The notes: generated by a model not told the origin, from the sequence alone. Positions 1 to 8,515 are shown, counted from the first letter of the stretch. The stretch: DNA of 35,769 nt from Caldilineaceae bacterium (GCA_014879855.1 JACSRH010000285.1:1-35769), one strand, 5' to 3'. Numbers and translations are program-made.

Positions 1-176
1 TGTTCCTCTGCGAGCCTCTGCTCCTTTGCGCCTCCGCGTCAAATTTGTCCCGTTTCAAACAGTTGCTTAACGCAGAGAGGCGCAGAGTGGCGCAGAGGCG
101 CAAAGAAAAGCAGGATACTTTGCGCCTTCGCGCCTCTGCATCTTTGCGTTGCGCCCTTTGCGCCTTTGCGTTGAAA
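1..176. repeat. GCAGAGGCGCAAAG-type inverted intergenic repeat
   Basis: No gene lies in this stretch. It consists of short words of the type CTCTGCG, TTTGCGCC and GCGCAGAG. A left arm at 69-105 pairs imperfectly with a right arm at 118-150 around a short loop, and more direct copies lie at 1-42 and 151-175. It directly follows the dppC stop codon, so on the minus strand it could fold into a very long hairpin and protect or terminate the mRNA. The same word family recurs at about 2037-2151 and 6249-6393, so this is a dispersed element. Confidence 0.8.
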
Positions 177-1070
177 TCAGCGCGTCATACGCGGCTCCAG
201 GGCGTCGCGCAGACCGTCGCCGAGCAGGTTGATCGATAAGACAGTGATCATAATCGCCAGCCCCGGAAAGGTGGTGATCCACCAGGCGTGGCGCAGATAG
301 CTGCGCCCTTCGCTCAGGATCAGTCCCCACTCCGGCGTCGGCGGTTTGGCGCCCAGACCCAGAAAGCTGAGCGCGGCGCCCGCAATGATGGCGCCGGCCA
401 CGCCCAACGTCGCCACCACCACCAGCGAGCCAAGAATATTAGGCAGAATGTGGCGCAGCAGCACGCTGTGCGCGGGCGCGCCGACACAAATAGCCGACTC
501 GATATAGGGTTCATTCTTGATCTTGAGCACCATGCCGCGCGCCACACGCGCATAAGTTGGTGCGGCCGCGATGCCGACGGCGATCATGGCGTTGAAGAGG
601 CTCGGCCCCAATATTGCGATCACGACTAACGCCAGCAGGATGCCAGGAAAGGCCAGCGTGATGTCGGCGATGCGCATGATCACCGAATCGGTCCAGCCGC
701 CGAAGTAACCGGCCAACATGCCGCTGGTCACACCCAACAGCGCGGCGATCCCCACCGAGATGATGCCGACGCGCAGTGAGATCTGGCCGCCGTAGAGCAC
801 GCGCGTATAAATATCGCGGCCAAACGAATCAGTGCCAAACCAATGCTCGGCGCTGGGCGGTTTCAGCCGGTCGCTGGCAATGATCTCGATCGGATCATAG
901 GACGTCAGCACCGGCGCCAGCAGCGACAGCGCGACAACGATGAGCAGCAGAACCAAGCCGAGCATGGAGCCGGGGTTGCGGCGTAAGCGACGGAACGCAT
1001 CGCCCCACAGCGAGCGTGACTGGCGCGCCGGCTTCTTGTTCGACGAGTGCAAAGCAACGCGCTCACTCAT
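177..1070 (-). CDS. Peptide-type ABC transporter permease, DppC/OppC family
   Basis: This is the second inner-membrane permease of a peptide/nickel-type importer, 297 residues. It shows the family layout: a basic N-terminus before the first membrane segment (OppC_N-like region), the GTDSFGRD motif just after that segment, then a BPD_transp_1 domain with the cytoplasmic EAA-type loop (ESAICVGAP, then LRHILPN). The start ATG at 1070 overlaps the end of the upstream dppB by 8 bases. A start at 1148 would add 26 residues lying inside dppB, so it was rejected. It is the last visible gene of the second importer cassette (lipoprotein, DppB, DppC). The two ATPase subunits normally needed are not in the window. 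The substrate is not determined by sequence; peptides are inferred from the surrounding peptidases. Confidence 0.93.
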   Translation of the reverse strand: MSERVALHSSNKKPARQSRSLWGDAFRRLRRNPGSMLGLVLLLIVVALSLLAPVLTSYDPIEIIASDRLKPPSAEHWFGTDSFGRDIYTRVLYGGQISLRVGIISVGIAALLGVTSGMLAGYFGGWTDSVIMRIADITLAFPGILLALVVIAILGPSLFNAMIAVGIAAAPTYARVARGMVLKIKNEPYIESAICVGAPAHSVLLRHILPNILGSLVVVATLGVAGAIIAGAALSFLGLGAKPPTPEWGLILSEGRSYLRHAWWITTFPGLAIMITVLSINLLGDGLRDALEPRMTR

Positions 1071-1992
1071 AGCGAATCCTCGGATCGAGCACTGCATAGG
1101 AAAGATCCACCAGGATATTGATTGCCATAATGATAATCGCAAGGACAAGCGTCAGCCCCTGGATCATGGTGATATCTTTGTTCAAAATCGATTCGACGTA
1201 CATGCGCCCCAGCCCGGTGCGCGCAAAGATGGTCTCGGTGATCACAGCGCCGCTGATCAGCCCGCCAAACTGAAGCCCCATCACCGTAACGGCAGGGATC
1301 AGGGCATTGCGCAGGGCGTGACGTATCACCACTGTATTCTGGCGCAACCCTTTGGCGCGCGCCGTGCGAATATAGTCGTCGCTCAAGACATCCAGCATAC
1401 TGCTGCGCACCAGACGCGCCAGCGTCGCCGAGCTCAAGAGACCCAGCGCCAGCGCCGGCAGCACCAGCCGATCGAGACTGCCTTGCCCCATTGGCGGGAA
1501 CCACTTTAGGTTGACCGAGAAGATCAGGATCAGCAGCAGCCCTAGCCAGAAGACCGGCATCGACACCCCGAGCAGCGCAAAGCCCATCGCCAGACTGTCG
1601 ATCCAGGTGTTGTGTTTGAGCGCAGATACAATACCCAGACCCACACCCAACACCGTGCTGATCAGCAGCGCGCTCAGGGCGAGCGTCAGGGTATAGGGCA
1701 GGGCGGCCAAAATTTGCCCCACCACAGGCTGATTGTTGAAAAGGGATGTACCTAGATCGCCCCGCACCACATTTCCCATGTAGGAGAGATACTGTATATA
1801 GAGCGGGCGATCCAGCCCCATGTCATGGCGCACCTGCTCCAGCAATTCTGGCGTGCTGCGTTTCTCGCCAAGAAAGATCTCGGCCGGGTCGCCCGGCACA
1901 AGTTGGAGCATGAGAAAGACCACAATCGTCAACACGATCAGGGTTGGGATCGTTGCAATCAAACGGCTGATTGCGTACCGCGTCATGGACAT
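1063..1992 (-). CDS. Peptide-type ABC transporter permease, DppB/OppB family
   Basis: This is the first permease of the second importer, 309 residues, close to the usual DppB length. The N-terminus (TRYAISRLIATIPTL) is the standard DppB opening helix. It is followed by the periplasmic region with PGDPAE and by the EAA loop (DYIRTARAKGL, then RHALRNALIPA), which docks on the ATPase. The ATG at 1992 is preceded by AGGT at an 8-base spacing; a second ATG two codons on is possible. It overlaps dppC by 8 bases, so the two are translationally coupled. It is separated from its binding-protein gene by about 300 bases holding a long inverted repeat, an arrangement expected to keep permease levels below those of the binding protein. 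Confidence 0.94.
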   Translation of the reverse strand: MSMTRYAISRLIATIPTLIVLTIVVFLMLQLVPGDPAEIFLGEKRSTPELLEQVRHDMGLDRPLYIQYLSYMGNVVRGDLGTSLFNNQPVVGQILAALPYTLTLALSALLISTVLGVGLGIVSALKHNTWIDSLAMGFALLGVSMPVFWLGLLLILIFSVNLKWFPPMGQGSLDRLVLPALALGLLSSATLARLVRSSMLDVLSDDYIRTARAKGLRQNTVVIRHALRNALIPAVTVMGLQFGGLISGAVITETIFARTGLGRMYVESILNKDITMIQGLTLVLAIIIMAINILVDLSYAVLDPRIRYE

Positions 1993-2300
1993 CGTTCTTT
2001 ACCTATGTGCATCACAAAGAGGTTGCTCGAAAAAGCGTTTCAATCTGACGCAGAGGCGCGGAGATGCAGGACAAACAGAGAAACATGCTTGTGCAAACCG
2101 TTTGCTTTCCCTCTGCGAATCTCCACTACGCCGCGACTCTGCGTCAAATCAGCACCCTTCCAGACAACTTCTATAACGATCCAGCTTGGTTCCATAGACC
2201 GCGGATTCGGCGGATTGAGATGGACATCTTCCAGATGATCTTTGGGCGAAATCCACAAGAATCCGTCTAATCAGTGGTCTGTTCTGGCTAGGCCCGCACG
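1993..2300. repeat. 308-base gap between binding protein and permease, with inverted repeat
   Basis: No convincing gene is present. The middle (2037-2151) is an imperfect inverted repeat of the GCAGAGGCG family; its arms at about 2047-2065 and 2119-2145 both read GACGCAGAG..GCGG..GGAGAT on the minus strand. The right part (2190-2235) carries words such as ATCCGCCGAATCCGCGG that resemble a second dispersed family seen at 8583-8656. The gap lies inside the SBP-dppB-dppC cassette, so the element probably acts on the polycistronic RNA. Confidence 0.7.
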
Positions 2301-3962
2301 TTATTCCGCGATCTTGGCCGTGTAGAAGTAAGGCGTATTGCCGCCCAGGTAATAGACCACATCCGAAAGCTTGCCGCTGTGCGCGTACAAGATCACCGGG
2401 TCGGCCCAGAACTCCATGATGGCCTCATCCTTAACCTTCTTCTGAATTTCGCTGTACAACTCGCAGCGCGCGGCCGGGTCTGGCTCCGCCGCGGCTTCAT
2501 CGATCATCCGATCCATATCGGCGTTGATGTAGTTGTTGCGGTTGGTGCCGCCGCCTGCATTGCTGCTGTGGAAGAAGGTGCGCACCATGTCGGGATCGGT
2601 GCCTGTATCCCACCAGCCCTGCGTGTTGTGCTGACCTGAACGCACCGCGTCGAAATAACCGCTGCGGCTCAGCCCGTTGAGCTCCACGTCCATGCCGATC
2701 TTGGCCATGTTGTCCTTCAGGAACGCGGCTTCGGCGTTGCTGTTGCCGGCGTCCGCGCGGTAGTAGTGGCCGATGACGAGCGGCTGGCCTTCCTTTTCGC
2801 GGATGCCATCGCCGTCAGTGTCCACCCACCCGGCATCCTCCAACACCTGGTTTGCCTCGTCCAGATTAGTAGGATACATGGAGCAGAGACTGGCGTCGTA
2901 GCAGAAGACGACGCTGGTGAGTGGCCCACAGGCCGGCGTGCCAAAGCCGTTGTAGACCGTGTCGATCATGCCCTGGCGATCCATTGCCAACTGCATGGCG
3001 CGGCGCACTTCCAGCTCACTCGTAGGGAACTTCTGGTGGTTGAACATCAGCGCCCAGCCGGAGCCTGGCTGCGGCAACTGCACGGTGACAATGTCCGGGT
3101 TCGCCTCCAGGTTGGGAAAGTCGATCTCTGGCGTCTGATCCATGAAATCGATTTCGCCGGTTTCCAGCGCAGCGGTGCGCGTGGCCGGCTCTTCGATAAA
3201 CTTGTAGATCAGCTTTTCGACATTGGCTGGCCCTGTCTGCCCCATCCACGCCGGCCCCCAGTTGTAGTCCGGGTTGCGCACCAGAACGATCTCCTGATTC
3301 AGAATCATGGAATCGAACATGAATGGGCCAGTGCCAACGAACTCTGTGATGCCCCAATCCTCATTGCCAACGCGCTGCTGCGCGGTCGGCGAGACCGGCG
3401 TCAGGTTCGTGCCGGAGAGGCTGTCCAGGAAGGGCGCGTAGCCGGTGTTGAAGCGCACAATGATCTCGTGATCGTTGACGATCTCGGTCTCCTTGTAGGG
3501 GCCGATCGCGCTGAAAGCAGACTGCGCCTGCGTCTCGGGGTCCACAATGCGGTCAAAGGTGAACTTCACGGCTTCAGCGTTGAAAGGCGTGCCGTCGTGA
3601 AAGGTCACGTCGTCGCGCAGCTTGAAGCGATATTCCGTGGCGTCTTCATTGACTTCCCACTCCGTCGCCAGCCCAGGCGCGTAGACGCCCGGCTCCTGCT
3701 GCCACACCAGCGGGTCGGTCATGTGCAGGGTGATATTGCCGACGCGCGAGAAGGTCGTGACATTCGGGTCCAGGCGGTCAAAGCCAGCCGGAATGCCCAC
3801 CACGATTTCAGCGCCCATTGCCGCGTCTGCGCCGGTTGCTGCTGTGCCTGTCTCGCCAGCGGAAGGGGCAGCCACCGGGGCTGCACAAGCCGACAGGCTG
3901 AGACCAAACACAATCAACAGCACAAGCAAAGTAGTCAGTCGTCGAACTTTGGTGTTCCTCAT
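2301..3962 (-). CDS. Peptide-type ABC transporter solute-binding lipoprotein (SBP family 5)
   Basis: This is the extracytoplasmic substrate-binding protein of the second importer, 553 residues. The N-terminus has two arginines, a hydrophobic stretch and the lipobox LSAC with the lipid-modified Cys at about residue 26, followed by the Ala/Pro/Gly/Thr-rich tether typical of these lipoproteins. The mature part shows SBP_bac_5 landmarks: a start near LDPNVT, YRFKLRDDVTFHDGTPFNAE, and a C-terminal region with AILYAHSGK-like text. The ATG at 3962 has GGAGA at a good distance; an upstream in-frame ATG at 4076 would bury the signal peptide behind 38 residues and was rejected. It heads the SBP-dppB-dppC cassette. 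Family 5 includes oligopeptide, dipeptide, nickel and glutathione binders, so the ligand is open; peptides are favoured by the neighbours. Confidence 0.95.
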   Translation of the reverse strand: MRNTKVRRLTTLLVLLIVFGLSLSACAAPVAAPSAGETGTAATGADAAMGAEIVVGIPAGFDRLDPNVTTFSRVGNITLHMTDPLVWQQEPGVYAPGLATEWEVNEDATEYRFKLRDDVTFHDGTPFNAEAVKFTFDRIVDPETQAQSAFSAIGPYKETEIVNDHEIIVRFNTGYAPFLDSLSGTNLTPVSPTAQQRVGNEDWGITEFVGTGPFMFDSMILNQEIVLVRNPDYNWGPAWMGQTGPANVEKLIYKFIEEPATRTAALETGEIDFMDQTPEIDFPNLEANPDIVTVQLPQPGSGWALMFNHQKFPTSELEVRRAMQLAMDRQGMIDTVYNGFGTPACGPLTSVVFCYDASLCSMYPTNLDEANQVLEDAGWVDTDGDGIREKEGQPLVIGHYYRADAGNSNAEAAFLKDNMAKIGMDVELNGLSRSGYFDAVRSGQHNTQGWWDTGTDPDMVRTFFHSSNAGGGTNRNNYINADMDRMIDEAAAEPDPAARCELYSEIQKKVKDEAIMEFWADPVILYAHSGKLSDVVYYLGGNTPYFYTAKIAE

Positions 3963-4105
3963 CTGGTTTCTCCATAAATAACATCGTGTAGCCGATCGGA
4001 CGGATGACACCGCCCCTCTTCCCACTTGACCTGCATCTTCTTGCTCGTCTTGGCCCCCCGCATCACCCCCTTTCATGGTCGCTTGCCCAGATGCCGCTTC
4101 ACATT

Positions 4106-4132
4106 ATCCAGGAAACTGGCAGCTTCCTGGAT
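4106..4132 (-). promoter_or_regulatory. Intercistronic hairpin before the binding-protein gene
   Basis: A perfect 9-base inverted repeat (ATCCAGGAA at 4106-4114, TTCCTGGAT at 4124-4132) encloses a 9-base loop. No T-run follows on the minus strand, so it is more likely an RNA-stability or processing element than a classic terminator. It sits in the 198-base space between the aspartoacylase-like gene and the lipoprotein gene. Confidence 0.45.
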
Positions 4133-4160
4133 GATCGGCGTGTCCTCCTTGAACGACTCC

Positions 4161-5162
4161 TTATTCCCAAACTTCGGCGGCGTCGGCGTCGGCCAGGATG
4201 TAGACGGTGTCGCCGGCCGCACGCCAGGCCGGGCCAACCGCGGCCGCCAGCATTAGAGTGCGAGCAAAGGGCGTCTCGTAGGTTTCATGCACCGTCAGGT
4301 CGTAGGAGTTCAGCAACTGCGCCAGGTAGGGCGCGCCCTCAATAGGCTGGCCGTCGAACGAGGCCCTGGGATTGATCGCGGGGTGCGGCAGCAGCAGGCC
4401 ACCTTCGCGCTGGCGCAACAGCACCAGATTGCGATGATGACCGTGTGTATTGTCAACGACATATTGGCGCGGCGGCTTTTCGACCTCTCCCGGCAACATG
4501 CCCAACTGGCGCATGACGTTGAAGACGCCGCGCACACCGCGCTCGAACCATTCGTCGTAGAGCAGCCCGCCGCCGCCACACTCGGCCACGATCACCTTGG
4601 CGCCCAGCCGCGCGGACGCGCCCCAGAGCTGGTTGGCGCCCCATTCGTCGCGCAGCAGAATCGGCATGTTGAAGGCTCGCGCCATCGCCGTCGAATCGGG
4701 ATCGTCGGTAAACTCGATCATGTGCACGGCCAGCCCATCATCGCCAGCGTGAAAGTCGATGTGATAGTCCAGGTGGGGCAGAAATGATTCAATGATCACC
4801 GCCGCGATCTGCTCGGACACGGTGCGCACCGGCTGGATCGTGGCGTCTTCACCGCTCTCGCCAAACGCGGCGTTGAGATTGGCGCCATCCAGCGGCGAGT
4901 TGCGCGCCAGCACGCCCGCGGCCACCGGGTTGCAGACCGGCAGCGCCATCACCGTGCCGGAAAGCTGCGCCGGGTCGATCAACTCCAGCACGCGCCGGAT
5001 GATCGGCACCGAAGGCAGCGGCTCGTCGCCGTGGATCAACGCGGTCAGACCCAGCGTGGGGCCAGGGCGGTCGCCCTTCAGCACGTGTAACGGCAGACGC
5101 AGTTCGGCGCCATCCGACAGCGTCGTGACGGGCAGCCAGGAAAATTTGCTTTTTTCACTCAT
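4161..5162 (-). CDS. Succinylglutamate desuccinylase/aspartoacylase-family zinc hydrolase
   Basis: A 333-residue member of the AstE/AspA family (M14-like fold), enzymes that remove acyl groups from N-acylated amino acids. Visible zinc and substrate motifs are HGDE (His44, Glu47), the DGANLNAAF segment matching the family DGxNLNRxF, and DFHAG with the third zinc ligand at about His138; an Ala-Glu-Cys-Gly run further on could supply the catalytic glutamate. The conserved Arg of the NLNR motif is Ala here, so substrate specificity may differ from true aspartoacylase. Its ATG overlaps the stop of the M42 peptidase gene by four bases (ATGA), so the two are translationally coupled. Together they suggest trimming and deacylation of imported peptides or N-acyl amino acids. 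The exact substrate cannot be read from sequence. Confidence 0.88.
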   Translation of the reverse strand: MSEKSKFSWLPVTTLSDGAELRLPLHVLKGDRPGPTLGLTALIHGDEPLPSVPIIRRVLELIDPAQLSGTVMALPVCNPVAAGVLARNSPLDGANLNAAFGESGEDATIQPVRTVSEQIAAVIIESFLPHLDYHIDFHAGDDGLAVHMIEFTDDPDSTAMARAFNMPILLRDEWGANQLWGASARLGAKVIVAECGGGGLLYDEWFERGVRGVFNVMRQLGMLPGEVEKPPRQYVVDNTHGHHRNLVLLRQREGGLLLPHPAINPRASFDGQPIEGAPYLAQLLNSYDLTVHETYETPFARTLMLAAAVGPAWRAAGDTVYILADADAAEVWE

Positions 5163-6220
5163 GATCTTGTCTCCAGAAATCGCTTGAGCAACTGTACGGT
5201 TAGTTCGACATCAGTAAGGTGAACCATCTCGAAGGGGCTGTGAGTGTAGCGGGTGGGCGCCACGACCAGCGCGGCCTGCAGCCCGTGACGCGTAAAGGCG
5301 CTGGCGTCGCTGCCGTAAAAGGCAAAGACCGCGGGCTGCACCGGGATGGCCGCTTCTTTTGCCGTTTTCATCAGGGCGCGCGTCAGCGGCCGGCTGTAGT
5401 TTGACAGGTCCTTGTGCACGATCGTGGGGCCGCCCCCCAGCCGCGGCGACGCATCGCGCGGGTCAACGCCCGGCGCGTCCCCCACCAGCCCGACATCCAG
5501 CGCGATCGCCAGCTCGCAGCCCGCGGCTGCAGCCGCGGATTCAGCGCCGACCAGCCCGATCTCTTCCTGCACAGTGGAGACGAAGAGCAGTTCGTAGGCT
5601 AGCCGCTCGCGATCCACCTCGACCAGCAGCCGCTCCATGATCGCCAAGCCAACGCGGTCGTCCATGGCCTTGCCGTAGACAAAGTCACCCATGCGCCGCG
5701 TCGGCGGGTTCCAGATCACGCGGTCGCCGATCTGGATGCCTTGATCCTCGACCTCAGCCCGACTTGATGCGCCGACATCGAGAAAGATGTCGTTCCATGT
5801 CGGCTGGCTCATGGCGCGCTGCGCCGGCGTCAGCACATGGCCAGTCAGCGTGGCGAAGATGCACTCCACCGGTCCCGCTTCGGTCAGAATCAAAGCGGGA
5901 TGACCCCAGGGCAGAAAGACCGAGCTGCGCAGCGTGGGGCGCTGCTCCGGGTCGCGCTGGCCCGATGCGATCCACACAAAGCCGTTGTCGTCGATATATT
6001 TCACGACAAAGCAGATTTCGTCCGCGTGCGCGGCCAGCATCAGCCGTGGCCCCTCTCCGCCGACGTGTGCGATCACGTTGCCCACCGGCGTCTGCGTCAT
6101 CGTCTGCACGTGCGGGCGCCAGCGCTTCTGCACAAAGTCCTGCACGATCCACTCGTCGCCGCCCGGCCCCGGCAGTTCGGTGTAGCTCTTGATCAACTCA
6201 AACAAGTTCGTCGTTGTCAT
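5159..6220 (-). CDS. M42-family metallo-aminopeptidase
   Basis: A cytoplasmic, two-metal aminopeptidase of the glutamyl-aminopeptidase/endoglucanase-M family, 353 residues, which fits the usual 340-360. Metal and catalytic residues are in place: HAD (His65, Asp67), GKAMDDR (Asp187/188), the QEE pair (Glu219, Glu220), LDVG (Asp242), and a late histidine in RYTHSPFEMVHL. Three consecutive ATGs exist at 6226, 6223 and 6220; the GAGAG directly before them gives proper spacing only for the third, which was chosen. It lies behind the inverted repeat at 6249-6393 and is coupled to the downstream aspartoacylase-like gene. It probably removes N-terminal residues from short peptides taken up by the flanking importers. 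Confidence 0.94.
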   Translation of the reverse strand: MTTTNLFELIKSYTELPGPGGDEWIVQDFVQKRWRPHVQTMTQTPVGNVIAHVGGEGPRLMLAAHADEICFVVKYIDDNGFVWIASGQRDPEQRPTLRSSVFLPWGHPALILTEAGPVECIFATLTGHVLTPAQRAMSQPTWNDIFLDVGASSRAEVEDQGIQIGDRVIWNPPTRRMGDFVYGKAMDDRVGLAIMERLLVEVDRERLAYELLFVSTVQEEIGLVGAESAAAAAGCELAIALDVGLVGDAPGVDPRDASPRLGGGPTIVHKDLSNYSRPLTRALMKTAKEAAIPVQPAVFAFYGSDASAFTRHGLQAALVVAPTRYTHSPFEMVHLTDVELTVQLLKRFLETRS

Positions 6221-6248
6221 CATCATCTCTCAACTTGGAAATAACCGG

Positions 6249-6393
6249 TAACGCAAAGGCGCAAAGAGGCAGCGACGCATGGATATCTTGTCTGTGTGCC
6301 ATTTCCCCCTTTGCTTTCTCCTTTACTGCACCCTCACAACTTCCTCTGCGCCTCTGCATCTCTATACCTCTGCGTCTTTGCGCCTTTGCGTTA
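6249..6393. repeat. GCAAAGGCGCAAAG-type inverted repeat element
   Basis: A perfect 19-base inverted repeat (TAACGCAAAGGCGCAAAGA at 6249-6267 and its complement at 6375-6393) flanks about 107 bases that carry further degenerate copies. It fills the space between the amidohydrolase and M42 genes. With the elements at 1-176 and about 2037-2151 it forms a dispersed family. The perfect arms and the lack of coding content give it a MITE- or REP-like look, but no target-site duplication was recognised. Confidence 0.8.
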
Positions 6394-6410
6394 AAGCAGT
6401 TTGCCTTACC

Positions 6411-7664
6411 TCAAATTTTGAACAGATTCTTGTGCATCACACCGCCCTGCATCACCAGCCTGATCCGCGCCGCGTCCTGCAAAATCGCCACATCGTGCAA
6501 CGGATCGCCGTCGACCAGCAGCAGGTCTGCCAGCATCCCCGGCCGCAGCACGCCAACCCGATCGCCCAGCCCCATGCACTCGGCGCCGCGGCGGGTGGCC
6601 GCGACGATGGCCTGCATCGGCGTCATGCCCGCCGCCACCATGTAGCCCAGCTCGACCGCGTTCTCGCCGCGGCCAAAGCTACCCAGGTCGGTGCCCATGG
6701 CAATGCGCACGCCCGCGGCCAGCACCTTGGGGAAACTCTCGGCCTGCGCTTCCATCAGGAGGCGCGCCTTGCGCGGCATATAGGCAGGCACCGGGCACGG
6801 ATCGATCTCACCGAGCGCGGCGATCTTGCGCAGCACGGTAAAGGTTGGCACCAGCCACGTGTTCTGGCGCACCATCTGCTCGATCAGCGCGTCGTCGAGC
6901 GCGGCGCCGTGCTCGATGCTGTCCACGCCCGCATCCAGGCAGACCTTGACCCCGTCGCCGCCGTAGGCGTGGCTCATGACCGGCTTGCCGGCCGCGTGCG
7001 CGGCATCAACGATGGCGCGCACCTCTTCGAGCGAAAACTGGCGCAGCAGCGGGCCGCCCGTGGGCGTGCCCACGCCGCCCGTGGTGGCGATCTTGATCCA
7101 GTCCGCGCCCGCGCGCACCATCTCGCGCACCTTGTGGCGGCAGGCGTCCACGCCGTCGCACACGCCGTCGGGGATGCCCTGTAGCTTGGGATAGGTCGAG
7201 TCGACGCCGGCCGGCTCGGTGTGGTCGTTGTGGCCGCCAAACTGGCAGATGATGTTGACGCTGATCTGGAGGCGCGGGCCGGGGATCAGTCCCTGCTCGA
7301 CCGCCATCTTCATTCCCAGATCGACGCCCGACGCGTCGCGCACGCTCGTGAAGCCGGCGTGCAGCGTCTGCCGGAAAGATTCCGCGGCCAGGAAGACGGC
7401 CAGACTTGGCGGGATTGCGGCGCGCGCCACCATACCGCCGGGCAGGTTGGCGAGGTGGTCGTGGCAGTCGATCAGGCCCGGCATCAACGTCATGCCGGTC
7501 GCGTCGATGTGCTGCGCGGCGGGAGGCGGCGGCAACTGCGTCTGCGGCGCCACCGCGACAATGCGCTCGCCCTCGACGAGCAGCGCGTGCGGCGTCTCCG
7601 GCGCGGGTGCGCCGCTGCCGTCGATCAGGCGAGCGTTGCTGAAGTAGATCAGGCCAGCGTTCAC
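6411..7664 (-). CDS. Metal-dependent amidohydrolase, prolidase/imidazolonepropionase-like
   Basis: A 417-residue member of the amidohydrolase superfamily. It has all the expected metal-site residues: GLIDCHDH with His68 and His70, a candidate carboxylated lysine at Lys191 (WIKIATTGG), His232 in MSHAYG, His252 in DSIEHG and Asp326 in MGTDLGSF. The arrangement resembles the Xaa-Pro dipeptidase-like and imidazolonepropionase-like group rather than dihydroorotase. The start is GTG at 7664: GTGA overlaps the SDR stop codon, AAGGGG lies 7 bases upstream, and the predicted N-terminus (NAGLIYFSNARLIDG) is the standard beta-sandwich opening. A longer in-frame extension reaching 8201 runs inside the SDR gene and is not real. 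It probably cleaves a dipeptide or cyclic amide derived from imported peptides. Confidence 0.92.
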   Translation of the reverse strand: MNAGLIYFSNARLIDGSGAPAPETPHALLVEGERIVAVAPQTQLPPPPAAQHIDATGMTLMPGLIDCHDHLANLPGGMVARAAIPPSLAVFLAAESFRQTLHAGFTSVRDASGVDLGMKMAVEQGLIPGPRLQISVNIICQFGGHNDHTEPAGVDSTYPKLQGIPDGVCDGVDACRHKVREMVRAGADWIKIATTGGVGTPTGGPLLRQFSLEEVRAIVDAAHAAGKPVMSHAYGGDGVKVCLDAGVDSIEHGAALDDALIEQMVRQNTWLVPTFTVLRKIAALGEIDPCPVPAYMPRKARLLMEAQAESFPKVLAAGVRIAMGTDLGSFGRGENAVELGYMVAAGMTPMQAIVAATRRGAECMGLGDRVGVLRPGMLADLLLVDGDPLHDVAILQDAARIRLVMQGGVMHKNLFKI

Positions 7665-8515
7665 GGCGTCACCCCTTGCGCGGCGCCCGTCGCGCCACCG
7701 GCATGGCCGCCCAGCAGCGTAAAGTCGTGGTTGCCCTGGAAGGAATAGTGGCCGGCCATCAGCCCGCCATCGACCAGGTAAAGCTGCCCGGTGATCCAGC
7801 GCGCGGCGTCGGAGCAGAGGAAGAGCACCATCTCGGCAATGTCGGTTGGCTCGCCCATGTGGCCCAGCGGCACCTCCTGCAGGTAGCGCGTTTTGTAGGC
7901 GGTGGAGATATTCTCCTCGGCGCGCTGCGACGGCACGTCGATCAGCCCAGGCGCGACCGCGTTGACGGTGACGCCGCAGGCGGCCAGTTCCATCGCCGCC
8001 ACCTTGGTCAGCATGGTCAACCCGCCCTTGGCCGCGCAGTGGGGTCCGCCCTTGACGCGCCCCATCACCGCCGAGACCGACGAGATGTTGACAATCCGGC
8101 CGCCGGGCTGGCCGCGCTCGGCGCGCGCCATCAGGTGGCGGCCCACGTGTTTGATCGTGAGAAAGGGGCCGGTGAGCTGCACATCGAGCTGCCGCTGCCA
8201 TGCGTCCAGCTCCAGATCGACCAGGAGTTTGTGCACGACCACACCCGCGTTGTTGACCAGGATGTCAATGCGACCAAACTCGGCGAGCACCGTGGCGCTC
8301 ATGGCCGCCACCTGCTCCTCACTGCCGACATCGGTTGGCGCGGAGAACGCACGTCCTCCGGCTGCCTCGATCTCGGCCACCGCGCGCGCCCCGGCCGCCG
8401 CGCTGATGTCGGCGATCACGACCTGCGCGCCCTCGGCTGCAAAAGCGTGGGCGATGCCCAACCCGATGCCGTTGCCGGCGCCGGTGATAATGGCTACTTT
8501 GTCGGTAAAACGCAT
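7661..8515 (-). CDS. Short-chain dehydrogenase/reductase with altered active site
   Basis: A 284-residue SDR. The cofactor motif TGAGNGIG (residues 11-18), NNAG at 88-91 and the active-site serine region NISSVSAV (143-150) are present. The YxxxK catalytic motif is not: the sequence reads GGPHCAAKGG, with His159 four residues before Lys163 and Cys160 after it, so no tyrosine is available in place. The reading frame is intact across this point. The ATG at 8515 has TGAGG in good position; a TTG six codons upstream is less likely. The tail after LVDGG is about 30 residues long and Gly/Ala-rich. It overlaps the amidohydrolase start by four bases. It may be a low-activity or non-catalytic SDR, or use a different general acid. 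Confidence 0.9.
   Translation of the reverse strand: MRFTDKVAIITGAGNGIGLGIAHAFAAEGAQVVIADISAAAGARAVAEIEAAGGRAFSAPTDVGSEEQVAAMSATVLAEFGRIDILVNNAGVVVHKLLVDLELDAWQRQLDVQLTGPFLTIKHVGRHLMARAERGQPGGRIVNISSVSAVMGRVKGGPHCAAKGGLTMLTKVAAMELAACGVTVNAVAPGLIDVPSQRAEENISTAYKTRYLQEVPLGHMGEPTDIAEMVLFLCSDAARWITGQLYLVDGGLMAGHYSFQGNHDFTLLGGHAGGATGAAQGVTP

Noticed and set aside
2766..3977. Long plus-strand open frame opposite the lipoprotein gene
   Set aside because: It is a GC-rich antisense shadow with His/Arg/Val-rich text and no recognisable motif.
3963..4076. N-terminal extension of the lipoprotein from ATG 4076
   Set aside because: It would put 38 polar residues before the signal peptide; ATG 3962 has its own binding site and gives a normal lipoprotein start.
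7665..8201. In-frame N-terminal extension of the amidohydrolase by about 179 residues
   Set aside because: It runs entirely antiphase inside the SDR gene, has low-complexity Arg/Ala text, and the GTG at 7664 has a clear binding site and a conserved N-terminus.
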